Shown here one piece after another: positions 1 through 10,988 of a stretch of DNA of 38,514 bases. Both the position numbers and the translations under genes were made by a program. Within the stretch, counting starts at the first letter, position 1, and each line of letters starts with the position of its first letter. This DNA comes from Streptomyces ureilyticus. Its GTDB lineage: Bacteria; Actinomycetota; Actinomycetes; Streptomycetales; Streptomycetaceae. The DNA lies in the NCBI RefSeq assembly GCF_011045025.1, contig NZ_JAAKZX010000088.1, positions 1 to 38,514 on the forward strand, in the 5' to 3' direction. The notes below the pieces were generated by a model, which saw nothing but the letters and a program-made list of their open reading frames with translations, had not been told where the DNA came from and ran no database searches.

Positions 1-241
1 GGCTCCCCCAGAAGCCCCGCCCATTTCCGCTGCCCCCGTTCAAAACCGCGGCGGTCCACCACGGTGCAGCGAATCCACTTGACCAGCACCGCGCCATCGT
101 AAGGCCACAGAACGTGGCCTTGGTCACGCTCTGGCGCAGTACATCCGCACGAGCGCCCCCTGGTGCGTGACACGATGGACAACACGCCTCAGCTGCCCGG
201 CAGTTGGGGCGACTGTCACAGAGGACCAGGAGGGAGATCTG
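1..241. other. Left edge without a recognisable gene
   Basis: No convincing coding region is visible on either strand. A plus-strand frame is open from position 167 into the TerD-family gene, but its first 25 codons do not look like that family and the ribosome binding site lies further in. The stretch probably carries the promoter of that gene. I could not pick out a confident -10/-35 pair. Confidence 0.5.
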
Positions 242-775
242 GTGGACGGCCTCAACAAGGGCATCAGCAAGGTCGAGGTCGGGGTGAAGTGGGACCCGAG
301 TCCCGCCGGTGAGCCACCCACCGATCTCGACCTCGTCGCCGCAACCTACTTGGCGACGGACACACACGAAAACCCCGACTACGTAGTGCACTTCGACAGC
401 CGGTCCCCGGACGGCACCATCACCCTCAACCGGGACAGCAAGGACGGCAAGGGCTTCGGCTGGGACGAGGTGATGACCCTGGAGCTCGGCCGCCTCGACG
501 AGCGGTACGCGCGCGTGGTCGTCGGCGTCTGCATCCAGCAGCGCTTCGGACGCAGGACCTTCGTCGGGGTGCACAACCCGTCGCTGCGCATCAGCGAGGG
601 CTACACCGTCCTGGCCGAGGACGACTTCGGCGGCGTACTGGGAGCGACGTCCGCGACAGTCGCCGAGTTCGTACGCGACGACTCCGGAGAGTGGTCTTTC
701 CACCCCGGCGTCCGAGGCTTCGACACGGACCCGGCGACCTTCGCAAGGACCATGGGCAGCCGCCACGCATCCTGA
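242..775 (+). CDS. TerD-family protein
   Basis: The product is 177 aa, the usual length of single-domain TerD proteins of the tellurium-resistance/stress family. These are small cytoplasmic beta-sandwich proteins that bind calcium. Visible family features are the VGVKWDPS strand near the N terminus, the DLDLVAA segment that corresponds to the DLDAS region of TerD, and a GVHNPSLRI strand in the second half. I chose the GTG at 242 because AGGAGG lies at 228-233, eight bases upstream; an ATG at 167 in the same frame has no such site and adds residues foreign to the family. A strong hairpin follows the stop codon and separates it from the convergent nrdJ. The gene stands alone, without other ter genes, so tellurite resistance should not be assumed. 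A general stress or cell-surface signalling role is an inference. Confidence 0.85.
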   Translation: MDGLNKGISKVEVGVKWDPSPAGEPPTDLDLVAATYLATDTHENPDYVVHFDSRSPDGTITLNRDSKDGKGFGWDEVMTLELGRLDERYARVVVGVCIQQRFGRRTFVGVHNPSLRISEGYTVLAEDDFGGVLGATSATVAEFVRDDSGEWSFHPGVRGFDTDPATFARTMGSRHAS

Positions 776-785
776 CCCGCTCAAG

Positions 786-823
786 CCGTAAGGGGCGTAC
801 GGCCAGGCGTACGCCCCTTACGG
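786..823. terminator. Bidirectional terminator between the TerD gene and nrdJ
   Basis: A perfect 16-bp inverted repeat (786-801 with 808-823) encloses a 6-base loop. It lies 10 bases after the TerD-gene stop and 7 bases beyond the nrdJ stop on the other strand. There is no long T-run, as is usual in Streptomyces. It should end transcription from both convergent genes. Confidence 0.85.
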
Positions 824-830
824 TTATGGG

Positions 831-3716
<2,886 letters not shown>

Positions 3717-3865
3717 GCCGCCTCCCTGTATCGGGCCAAAACGCCCTGAAGTGCCTCGTTCTTCCCGGGCACGGTGTGTGTCTGTGTTGCGCGCAGCGCA
3801 AGCGCGACCGCTCACAACAGGTCCCTGAATCGCCGTCGACCGGCCGACGCGAGTCGGCCCGCTGG

Positions 3866-4417
3866 TCAGTCGCCGGCGCGTGCGGGCACGGGGACTTCGG
3901 CAGTCCCTCCGGACCCGCGGTCGCTCCCCTGGCGCCCCTCGCCCGCGTCATCGTCGTCCGCGGTGGGGCGCTTCGTCTGTTCCCTGAGTTCCGCGATGGC
4001 GGCCTCGAAGTCCTCCGGCGAGTCGAACGCCCGGTAGACGGACGCGAACCGCAGATAGGCGACGAGGTCCAGCTCCTGCAGCGGGCCGAGAATGGCCAGC
4101 CCTACATCATGGGTGGTCAGTTCGGCGCTTCCGGTGGCCCGCACCGCCTCCTCGACCCGCTGGCCGAGCTGAGCGAGTGCGTCTTCGGTGACAGGCCGCC
4201 CCTGGCACGCCTTGCGAACGCCATTGATGACCTTGGTACGACTGAAGGGTTCGGTGACTCCGGACCGCTTGACCACCATGAGCGAGCACGTCTCCACCGT
4301 CGTGAACCGACGGGAGCAGTGCGGACACTGGCGGCGCCTGCGGATCGACGTACCGTCGTCGGTCGTACGGCTGTCGACGACGCGGCTGTCGGGGTGCCTG
4401 CAGAAGGGGCAGTGCAT
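3866..4417 (-). CDS. nrdR: NrdR, ATP/dATP-sensing repressor of ribonucleotide reductase genes
   Basis: The 183-aa product starts with MHCPFC and has the NrdR zinc ribbon (C3, C6, C31, C34) followed by an ATP-cone at about residues 49-139. It is known in Streptomyces to bind paired 16-bp boxes and to repress ribonucleotide reductase genes when dATP is high. The C-terminal 40 residues are acidic and Gly-rich, longer than in many homologues. The start at 4417 gives the conserved N terminus and follows an AGGAGG about 11 bases upstream, a slightly long spacing. Two matching boxes lie about 110-155 bp upstream, which suggests autoregulation of nrdR-nrdJ. Confidence 0.97.
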   Translation of the reverse strand: MHCPFCRHPDSRVVDSRTTDDGTSIRRRRQCPHCSRRFTTVETCSLMVVKRSGVTEPFSRTKVINGVRKACQGRPVTEDALAQLGQRVEEAVRATGSAELTTHDVGLAILGPLQELDLVAYLRFASVYRAFDSPEDFEAAIAELREQTKRPTADDDDAGEGRQGSDRGSGGTAEVPVPARAGD

Positions 4418-4527
4418 CGAACTCCAACCCTCCTTCACGGCACGACTCAATAGCCTCGAAAGGCCACTTGGGCCCCTCGAAGCAGTCCCCAGCATAGGCG
4501 ATGATCAGACCCCGGAGGACCCGGGGG

Positions 4528-4574
4528 ACCACAACTTCTGGGCTGCTATTGCCACCCAACCACTAGATCTGGGG
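4528..4574 (-). promoter_or_regulatory. Tandem NrdR boxes upstream of nrdR-nrdJ
   Basis: Read on the nrdR strand, the distal box is CCCCAGATCTAGTGGT (4559-4574) and the proximal one is GCCCAGAAGTTGTGGT (4528-4543). They begin exactly 31 bp apart, three helical turns. Paired 16-bp boxes with a 15-16-bp spacer are the known NrdR operator layout, and the CTAGTG core of the distal box matches the streptomycete consensus as I recall it. Confidence 0.8.
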
Positions 4575-4871
4575 TTTGGCCGTAAATTTTCCCCGCTCGC
4601 GCGTGTCGTTTCCCGCGAGCGCGCATGCGGCACCGATCCGAACATGTGCCGCACACCCATACCGGCGCCGGGGCCTGCGGGGATAACGTGGGCGCCGCAC
4701 ACAGGGGCCGGTATCCGGTTGACGGGATACCGGGTGGCAGACTGGGCGCCGACTCACGAGGTCGTCGCCCCGGCGGCGAAGAGTACAGCAATCAGCCGTT
4801 TTGTCTGCCAGGCACAGCGTTGGCCATACACCCAAACACATGATCACGCCAGGTGATTCGCAATCTTTCAC

Positions 4872-4887
4872 TCGAACGTGTGTTTGG
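4872..4887 (+). promoter_or_regulatory. LexA (SOS) box upstream of lexA
   Basis: The sequence TCGAAC-GTGT-GTTTGG matches the actinobacterial SOS box TCGAAC-N4-GTTCGA perfectly in the left half and at four of six positions in the right half. It ends 60 bp before the lexA start, a position suited to autorepression. Confidence 0.8.
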
Positions 4888-4947
4888 CGCAACCTTTCGA
4901 AAGCAACTACCGTTGTGCAGCAGGGAGACGAACGAGAGGGGCCGACC

Positions 4948-5730
4948 GTGACCACCACCGCAGACAGTGCCACCATCACCGCCCAGGACCGCTCCCAGGG
5001 CCGACTCGAGCCGGTGCATGCCATGAATGAAGCATTGAATCAGGAGGGACCCAAGCCCACACGCTCCCTGCCGGGCCGACCTCCGGGAATCCGGGCGGAC
5101 AGCTCCGGACTCACCGACCGGCAGCGCCGGGTGATCGAGGTCATCAGGGACTCAGTGCAGCGGCGCGGGTACCCGCCGTCGATGCGGGAGATCGGACAGG
5201 CCGTGGGCCTCTCCAGCACTTCCTCGGTCGCACACCAGCTGATGGCACTCGAACGCAAGGGCTTCCTGCGGCGCGACCCGCACCGGCCCCGCGCCTACGA
5301 GGTCCGGGGATCCGACCAGTCCACGGTCCAGCCCACCGACACGGCGGGCAAGCCGGCCGCGTCGTATGTCCCGCTGGTCGGCCGGATCGCCGCCGGTGGC
5401 CCGATCCTCGCCGAGGAGTCGGTCGAGGACGTCTTCCCGCTGCCGCGGCAGCTGGTCGGGGACGGCGAGCTGTTCGTCCTCAAGGTCGTCGGCGACTCGA
5501 TGATCGAGGCCGCGATCTGCGACGGGGACTGGGTGACGGTCCGCCGCCAGCCGGTCGCCGAGAACGGCGACATCGTGGCCGCGATGCTGGACGGCGAGGC
5601 CACGGTCAAGCGCTTCAAGCGCGAGAACGGCCATGTGTGGCTGCTGCCTCACAACTCCGCGTACCAGCCGATTCCCGGCGACGAGGCGACCATCCTCGGG
5701 AAGGTCGTGGCGGTGCTGCGGCGGGTCTGA
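4948..5730 (+). CDS. lexA: LexA, SOS-response repressor
   Basis: LexA represses DNA-damage genes and cleaves itself when activated RecA filaments form. The 260-aa product has a winged-helix DNA-binding domain at about residues 54-119 and a peptidase S24 domain at about 139-258. The self-cleavage bond A149-G150, nucleophile S184 (GDSM) and base K221 (TVKRF) are all present. I chose the GTG at 4948 because a GAGAGGGG sits just upstream; an ATG at codon 26 is a possible shorter start, and the first 50 residues are low-complexity and poorly conserved. The SOS box upstream indicates autoregulation. Divergent nrdR-nrdJ and a convergent DinG-type helicase flank it. Confidence 0.97.
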   Translation: MTTTADSATITAQDRSQGRLEPVHAMNEALNQEGPKPTRSLPGRPPGIRADSSGLTDRQRRVIEVIRDSVQRRGYPPSMREIGQAVGLSSTSSVAHQLMALERKGFLRRDPHRPRAYEVRGSDQSTVQPTDTAGKPAASYVPLVGRIAAGGPILAEESVEDVFPLPRQLVGDGELFVLKVVGDSMIEAAICDGDWVTVRRQPVAENGDIVAAMLDGEATVKRFKRENGHVWLLPHNSAYQPIPGDEATILGKVVAVLRRV

Positions 5731-5746
5731 CCCTCCGCCCCTGACC

Positions 5747-5781
5747 GGGCCCCGGGACCAACTGCGCCGGTTCCGGGGCCC
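5747..5781. terminator. Terminator after lexA
   Basis: A 13-bp stem with one G-U pair (5747-5759 with 5769-5781) closes a 9-base loop. It begins 17 bases after the lexA stop and lies between convergent lexA and the helicase gene. Confidence 0.8.
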
Positions 5782-5782
5782 T

Positions 5783-5815
5783 GTGCTGTCCCCGGTCCAT
5801 GCCTGGGGACAGCAC
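5783..5815. terminator. Second hairpin between lexA and the helicase gene
   Basis: TGCTGTCCCC (5784-5793) pairs with GGGGACAGCA (5805-5814), plus one flanking G-C pair. It is directly next to the lexA terminator and 10 bases past the helicase stop, so it most likely ends the minus-strand transcript. Confidence 0.75.
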
Positions 5816-5824
5816 GGTAAGTCC

Positions 5825-7807
5825 TTAGGGGTCCTCGCTCTCTGCCTTGCGTGCCGCCTCGTCGATCACGGCCAGCGACCGTCGTACCTGGTTACGGTCC
5901 GTCGTGTACCAGAAGCCGGGAAGTGACGCCTTCAGATAACTGCCGTAACGGGCCGTGGCCAGGCGCTGATCCAGTACGGCTACGACGCCGCGGTCCCCCA
6001 TCGCTCGTACGAGGCGGCCGGCGCCCTGAGCCATGAGCAGTGCCGCATGCGTGGCGGCGACGGCCATGAAGCCGTTGCCCCCGGCGTCCTCGACGGCCTT
6101 CTGGCGGGCGCTCATCAGCGGGTCGTCCGGGCGTGGGAAGGGGATCTTGTCCATGACGACCAACTGGCAGCTGGCGCCGGGGACGTCGACGCCCTGCCAT
6201 AGCGAGAGGGTGCCGAAGAGGCAGGTCTTCGGGTCGGCCGCGAAGTTCTTGATCAGTTCGCCCAGGGTCTCCTCACCCTGGAGGAGGATCGGGAACTCGG
6301 GGATACGGGAGCGCAGTTCCTCGGCCGCCAGCTGCGCGGCGCGCATCGACGAGAAGAGCCCGAGCGTCCGGCCGCCCGCCGCCTGGATCAGTTCCGTCAG
6401 CTCGTCCAGCATGTCCCTGCGGTCGCCGTCGCGCGCGGGACGCGACAGATGCTTGGCGACGTACAGGATGCCTTGCTTCGGATAGTCGAAGGGTGAGCCG
6501 ACGTCGACGCCCTTCCACAGCGGGAGGTCCTCGCCCTCCGTGCCCTCGGGAGCCAGCCCCAACGACGCCCCGACTCCGTTGAAGTCGCCGCCGAGCTTCA
6601 GTGTCGCCGACGTGAGGACCACGGAACGGTCCGCGAAGAGCTTCTCCCTGAGGAGGCCCGATACGGACATCGGCGCGACGCGCAGGGAGGCACCGAAGCG
6701 GTCATGGCGTTCGTACCATACGACGTCCCACTCGGAGCCGTTCGTGATCCGCTCGGCCACATCGTGGATGGACTCCACGGAGGCGAGTGCCTGTTTGCGT
6801 ACGGCGTCCTCGTCGCCGACGGACTTGTCGCGGGTCGTCCCCATCGCCGAGATCACCGTACGGGCGGCGTCGCGCAGTGCCATCAGCGCGTACCCGAGGT
6901 CCTCCGGAATCTCCTCCAGACGGCCCGGCAGGGCCAGCTCCATCAGGCGCTCAAAGCCTTCGGCGGCCGTCTGGAGCTGGTCGGCGGCCTTTTCGTTGAC
7001 GAGTTTCGCGGCACGGCGCACGGCGCGGTTGACCTGGCCGGGGGTGAGCTCGCCGGTCGCGACTCCGGTGACGCGCGAGACCAGCTCATGGGCCTCGTCG
7101 ACGATCAGCACCTCATGCTGCGGCAGGACCGGGGCGCCCTCGATGGCGTCGATCGCGAGAAGCGCGTGGTTGGTGACGACGACCTCGGCGAGCTTGGCGC
7201 GCTCGCGGGCCATCTCGGCGAAGCACTCCGCGCCGTACGCGCACTTCGAGGCGCCCAGGCATTCCCTGGACGACACGGAGATCTGCGACCACGCCCGATC
7301 CGAGACTCCGGGGGCGAGGTCGTCGCGGTCGCCCGTCTCGGTGTCGTCCGCCCAGTCCCGCAGCCGCAGTAGGTCCTGGCCCAGCTTGCTGGTGGGCGCG
7401 GCCGCCTCGAACTGGTCGAAGAGTCCCTCCTCCTCGTCCTGCGGCATGCCCTCACGCAGACGGTGCAGGCATAGGTAGTTGGACCGGCCCTTGAGCATCG
7501 CGAACTCGGGACGGCGGCGCAGCAGCGGATGCAGCGCGTCGACCGTGCGCGGAAGGTCCCGCTCCACGAGCTGCCGCTGAAGCGCCAGGGTGGCCGTCGC
7601 CACGACGACACGCTCGCCGTGCGCGAGCGCGGGTACGAGATAGCCCAGCGACTTTCCGGTACCGGTGCCGGCCTGGACCAGCAGATGGGAGCCGGCGTCG
7701 ATGGCCTCTGCGACGGCTTCGGCCATGGTCACCTGGCCAGGGCGCTCCGTACCGCCGACGGCTGTGACGGCGGCATGCAGGAGTTCGGGGAGTGAGTGCT
7801 CTGTCAT
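5825..7807 (-). CDS. DinG/XPD-type ATP-dependent DNA helicase
   Basis: This 660-aa superfamily 2 helicase is of the iron-sulfur DinG/XPD type, which unwinds 5'-overhang DNA, R-loops and similar structures. Walker A is AGTGTGKS at residues 46-53 and the Walker B DEAH box is at 237-240. Four cysteines between them (C113, C183, C189, C195) fit the 4Fe-4S cluster of this family. The C-terminal half carries the second RecA-like domain with LWQGVDVPG and a QGAGRLVR motif VI. It lies 138 bp after the siderophore acyltransferase gene on the same strand and converges on lexA. DinG is an SOS gene in E. coli, but I see no clear SOS box in front of this copy. Confidence 0.93.
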   Translation of the reverse strand: MTEHSLPELLHAAVTAVGGTERPGQVTMAEAVAEAIDAGSHLLVQAGTGTGKSLGYLVPALAHGERVVVATATLALQRQLVERDLPRTVDALHPLLRRRPEFAMLKGRSNYLCLHRLREGMPQDEEEGLFDQFEAAAPTSKLGQDLLRLRDWADDTETGDRDDLAPGVSDRAWSQISVSSRECLGASKCAYGAECFAEMARERAKLAEVVVTNHALLAIDAIEGAPVLPQHEVLIVDEAHELVSRVTGVATGELTPGQVNRAVRRAAKLVNEKAADQLQTAAEGFERLMELALPGRLEEIPEDLGYALMALRDAARTVISAMGTTRDKSVGDEDAVRKQALASVESIHDVAERITNGSEWDVVWYERHDRFGASLRVAPMSVSGLLREKLFADRSVVLTSATLKLGGDFNGVGASLGLAPEGTEGEDLPLWKGVDVGSPFDYPKQGILYVAKHLSRPARDGDRRDMLDELTELIQAAGGRTLGLFSSMRAAQLAAEELRSRIPEFPILLQGEETLGELIKNFAADPKTCLFGTLSLWQGVDVPGASCQLVVMDKIPFPRPDDPLMSARQKAVEDAGGNGFMAVAATHAALLMAQGAGRLVRAMGDRGVVAVLDQRLATARYGSYLKASLPGFWYTTDRNQVRRSLAVIDEAARKAESEDP

Positions 7808-7945
7808 AGCGCGTCCACCCTACGGCGCCGCACTGACACCCGGGCGATCAACGCCGGGGGCAGTGGCGCGATCAAGCGGCCGAGAACCGAATCGGGGTCG
7901 AGTGGGAACCGGATCGGGTCGAGCGGTGTACCAAAAGTGATGGCG

Positions 7946-8764
7946 CTACAGCACATCGCGCAGGGCCCGGTCTCGGACCATGAGGGCGGCCCGCTTGTCG
8001 GGCAGGTCGACCTCGGCGGAGAACCGGAAGCCTGCGCTCAGAAAGGCGGACACGGAGGGGGTGTTGCGAAGATCGGGTTCCGCGACGACGCGTGTGCACG
8101 AGGGGCGCCGGTCGAGTACGAGGTCGGAGACGGCTCTGAGCAATGCTGAGCCGAGTCCCCGCCCGCGGTTGGCGACAGCACCGATGAGGAGGTGGATTCC
8201 TGTGTCATGGAGACGAGCGGGATAGTGGCGGGCCAGTCGGTCGAGGTCCGCGCGGTAGATCTCCCAGTAGCTCACCGGCGTGCCGTCCAGCACGCCGAGA
8301 CAGGGAACGCTGCGGCCGTCCCCGTCGAGCTGGGCGCGCAGGTGATCCTCGGCGACCGTCTCGGGTCCCGCCAGCTCCCAGAACGCCGCAACGGCGGGGT
8401 CGTTCATCCAGCGGCTGATGAGCGTCAGGTCACGGTCGATGCGTACGGGGACGAGGTGGAAGTGGCCGACGGGGCTGGCGATGGGGCCCCACCCGCCGAC
8501 ACCGTCGAGGAGGTCGTCACCGGTCGGGGTGACGGTCGTCGGCGTGAGGATGCCGGGCTTCGCCGTGCCTGTCCCTTCGCGCTGTTCCGCTGCGCGCTCG
8601 GCTCCCCGGGCTGCTTCAGCTTCCTCGGCGAAAAGGGCGACGAGTTCGTCGGGCAGACGCAGGTCGAGTGTGTCCTGGCTGTCCATGTCGGGGCCCGGGT
8701 CGCTGCCGAAAGAGGTGTTGGGGGCGGCGGTACCGGCGTCGGTGCTCGCATCGGTGGGAGGCAC
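7946..8764 (-). CDS. AlcB/IucB-type siderophore acyltransferase (GNAT fold)
   Basis: The 272-aa product has a GNAT domain in its C-terminal two thirds that resembles the acyl-CoA transferases of hydroxamate siderophore pathways (IucB, AlcB, RhbD). These acylate an amine or hydroxylamine before an NIS synthetase condenses it. Family features seen are the SRWMNDP segment, the PVSYWEIYRADLDRLA segment, the acetyl-CoA loop region NRGRGLGSALL, and a C-terminal TRVVAEPDLRN. The N-terminal 85 residues are low-complexity and Thr/Pro/Ala-rich. The GTG start at 8764 follows AGAGGAG seven bases upstream. The NIS synthetase gene ends 39 bp upstream on the same strand, so the two are very likely one operon. 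No N-hydroxylase is in the window, so the true acceptor is unclear. Confidence 0.88.
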   Translation of the reverse strand: MPPTDASTDAGTAAPNTSFGSDPGPDMDSQDTLDLRLPDELVALFAEEAEAARGAERAAEQREGTGTAKPGILTPTTVTPTGDDLLDGVGGWGPIASPVGHFHLVPVRIDRDLTLISRWMNDPAVAAFWELAGPETVAEDHLRAQLDGDGRSVPCLGVLDGTPVSYWEIYRADLDRLARHYPARLHDTGIHLLIGAVANRGRGLGSALLRAVSDLVLDRRPSCTRVVAEPDLRNTPSVSAFLSAGFRFSAEVDLPDKRAALMVRDRALRDVL

Positions 8765-8803
8765 GGCGACGCTCCTCTCAGGAGTCGGGGTGGGTCATGT
8801 TCC

Positions 8804-10723
8804 TCAGTAATGAAGGGGGTTGGCGATGGTGACGTAGACGGACTGGGTGTCCACCGGGCCGATGAGTTCGTCGAGCCCGTGCAGCCGGGTCAGCAGGTTG
8901 GCCTTGCAGCGCAACATGGGTGAGTCGAGCAGGCAGGCGGGAAGGGGTGTACGCAGGCGGGCAGGGCCGGAGGCGACATTGGCGAGGAAGCGGCGGAAGG
9001 CGGCGAGCAACAGCCGCTCGTCGGCGAGGCCTTGGGAGCCGAAGGCGCCGATGAGGCCGAGCACGTTGTTGATGGCGAGGTAATAGGCGAAGCGTTCGTC
9101 GGTGACCTCGTCGGAGACGAAGGTGTCGCTGTGCTCGCCGATACCAGGGAGCCGTTTGTCCAGCTCCGCGCGCCGGGACTCGCGGAAATAGTAGCCCTGG
9201 TTGTCACGGTAGCGGCCGCCCGCGGGCCAGCCCTGCGGGTCCAGCAGGACCAGGGTGTTCTGCTGGTGGGCCTCCAGCGCGATGCCTGCCTCGCTGTCGA
9301 GCCAGAGGACGGGGCGGATCACCTGTTCCAGGTAGCGGAGGAACCACTCAGTGGCGACGGCGCCGCGAGAGCGTCCGGTGCGCCCGGCGAGGTGGGTAAC
9401 GATCTCGCTGAGCCGTGACCGCATCGTGGGCCTGCCCTGCTCAGCTCCGGACGCTTCGCCAGCTGGGTCCTCAGGCCTGACGGAGACGAGTCCGGCGACG
9501 CAGGAGACGGAGTCCGTCGGCGTGAACGGGTTGTGGCGGAGCATCACGTCGAGACCGGGCACGGGGCTACCGTCCGGGGCGTCGACGGCGAGCCAGGCCG
9601 GGTCGCGGACGATGTCGAAGCCCGGGTGTTCCGCCTTCCACTGTTCGGCGAGGCCGGTACGCAGCAGGCGGTGGACCTCGACGCCGCGATGAAGTTCCTT
9701 GCGGAGGTTCTCCCGGCGGGAGTTGGTGATGCACAGGCCCAGCGAGAGCTTCAGCATCGCGGGGGCGCCGGAGCGGTAGAGGGTGCGTACGGAGGAGGTG
9801 GGGTGCCAGGGGGCGCCATGGGGACCGAGGTCCTGGAGCAGACCGGCGTCCAGCAGTTTCGCTGTCGCGGAGCGGTGGCGGACCTCGCGGATCTGCCAGG
9901 GGTGCATCGGAAGGGCGGCGTACCCGTCGGGCAGTGGCAGTCCGGGGCCGGCGTGCCGGGCGGTGAGCTGCTGGGCGGGTACGGGACGGCCACGCTCGGT
10001 CCAGGCCGATTCGGTGGCGAGTACGGAGGGAGCGACAGCCATCCAGTGCAGGGGAAAGGAGCCGCGTGACTCGGGTGAGTAGAGCCGGGATTCGGCCTCG
10101 GAAAGTCCCTCGCGGCTCTTCGGGGTGGGGTGCAGCGGGTGACCGAGAAGGAGCGACTGTTCGGCGGAGAGGAAGAGATCCGAGCCGTCGGCGGGGTGCT
10201 CCCTGCGGTCACGGATGAACGTGACGGTGCGCTGGGCTGAGTCGGCGACGCGGCGCACCAAGTCGCCGCTGTCGCCTGCCTTGTTCTCCGCCCCGCCCTC
10301 CGTACCGTCCGCCAGGGTCTCTCGTCCGAGGAGCGCCGCCAGAGTGGCCGCATCTGTGGGAGGTGCCTGGTGGGGTGCGTCGGAAAGGTGAGGGGGGCCA
10401 AGGCGGTGCCAGCCTGTGGGGGACCAGTAGTGCACCGGGACGACCAGGGCAGTGCCGCTGGCAGGGAGTTGGATGCGGAGGATGCCGTCTTTCGGAGCAG
10501 GAAGGTCGTTCTCACGTACCCAGCAGCGCAGCAGGTTCTCCACGGCTGCGGCCTGGCCGGCGATGTGCGGATCGGCGTGGTCCAGCAGGTCCAGGCCGAC
10601 GGCACCGCGCAGCCGTACGGACTCCCCGGGCCCGGGCTCTCCCTGCTGCCGGGGGACGGATTCTGCCCCCGGACGCGGCTCGAAAGTTCGGGTGTGGCTG
10701 TGGGGTGCAGGGATGGCGTTCAC
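8804..10723 (-). CDS. NIS siderophore synthetase, IucA/IucC family
   Basis: This enzyme class joins a carboxylate such as citrate or succinate to an amine or hydroxylamine by ATP-dependent adenylation. The 639-aa product contains the family signatures in order: HPLHPTPK at residues 195-202, MHPWQ at 273-277, SSVRTLY at 310-316, a following LKLSLGLCITNSRREN nucleotide-binding stretch, and EAHQQN at 484-489 with a FhuF-like C-terminal lobe. All motifs look intact. I chose the GTG at 10723 because AAGGA lies six bases upstream; the frame stays open for another 85 codons, but that part is Arg/His/Pro-rich and unlike the family. It sits between a diaminobutyrate-type aminotransferase gene (265 bp upstream) and the acyltransferase gene (39 bp downstream). 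I see no iron-box (DmdR/IdeR type) nearby. Confidence 0.93.
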   Translation of the reverse strand: MNAIPAPHSHTRTFEPRPGAESVPRQQGEPGPGESVRLRGAVGLDLLDHADPHIAGQAAAVENLLRCWVRENDLPAPKDGILRIQLPASGTALVVPVHYWSPTGWHRLGPPHLSDAPHQAPPTDAATLAALLGRETLADGTEGGAENKAGDSGDLVRRVADSAQRTVTFIRDRREHPADGSDLFLSAEQSLLLGHPLHPTPKSREGLSEAESRLYSPESRGSFPLHWMAVAPSVLATESAWTERGRPVPAQQLTARHAGPGLPLPDGYAALPMHPWQIREVRHRSATAKLLDAGLLQDLGPHGAPWHPTSSVRTLYRSGAPAMLKLSLGLCITNSRRENLRKELHRGVEVHRLLRTGLAEQWKAEHPGFDIVRDPAWLAVDAPDGSPVPGLDVMLRHNPFTPTDSVSCVAGLVSVRPEDPAGEASGAEQGRPTMRSRLSEIVTHLAGRTGRSRGAVATEWFLRYLEQVIRPVLWLDSEAGIALEAHQQNTLVLLDPQGWPAGGRYRDNQGYYFRESRRAELDKRLPGIGEHSDTFVSDEVTDERFAYYLAINNVLGLIGAFGSQGLADERLLLAAFRRFLANVASGPARLRTPLPACLLDSPMLRCKANLLTRLHGLDELIGPVDTQSVYVTIANPLHY

Positions 10724-10920
10724 GTGAGTTCCTTGGGAGGTGGTTCGGGGTCGTGCCGCGACGAACTGGGGCTGTTCCGGCTTGCGTTGGAGCTGGGCGA
10801 TTCGTGGGTGCTTCGGGTGGTGTGATCGCGGTGTCCGAGTGGCCCTTCCGTGGCGTTCGGGCCCCTGGACGATTGGGCGATGCCGTGCGGTATCACCGTG
10901 CGGCGACCTGTCCGACCCGC

Positions 10921-10946
10921 TCGGCCCGTGCCGCGCGCCGGGCCGA
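10921..10946 (-). terminator. Possible hairpin in the gap after the aminotransferase gene
   Basis: TCGGCCCG (10921-10928) pairs with CGGGCCGA (10939-10946) across a 10-base loop. It lies in the 265-bp gap (10724-10988) between the aminotransferase stop and the NIS synthetase start. It could attenuate or end the upstream transcript. The rest of that gap holds nothing else I can name. Confidence 0.35.
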
Positions 10947-10988
10947 CTCGCCATGGCCGGCACGCCCGCCATGCTCAAAACCCTCCGC

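Larger units (their letters stand above)
4418..4947. other. Divergent control region between nrdR and lexA
   Basis: This 530-bp stretch has no convincing gene. On the nrdR side lie two NrdR boxes; on the lexA side lies an SOS box. Between them is an inverted repeat (4708-4716 with 4725-4733, 9 bp, 8-base loop). Near lexA are a short inverted repeat ATCAC/GTGAT (4843-4857) and a distant 9-bp pair, CCAAACACA (4832-4840) and TGTGTTTGG (4879-4887); the latter overlaps the SOS box. Confidence 0.7.

Noticed and set aside
4575..4830. Possible cobalamin riboswitch near nrdR-nrdJ
   Set aside because: A GAGTCGGCGCCCAGTCTGCC on the minus strand vaguely recalls a B12 box, but the required core and the conserved CCACTG segment are absent. 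It also lies upstream of the NrdR boxes. In S. coelicolor the B12 switch belongs to the class I operon.
7870..7921. Imperfect repeats of an accGAATCGGGGTCGAGT type downstream of the acyltransferase
   Set aside because: The match is short and degenerate. It could be chance in GC-rich DNA, and no function is suggested.
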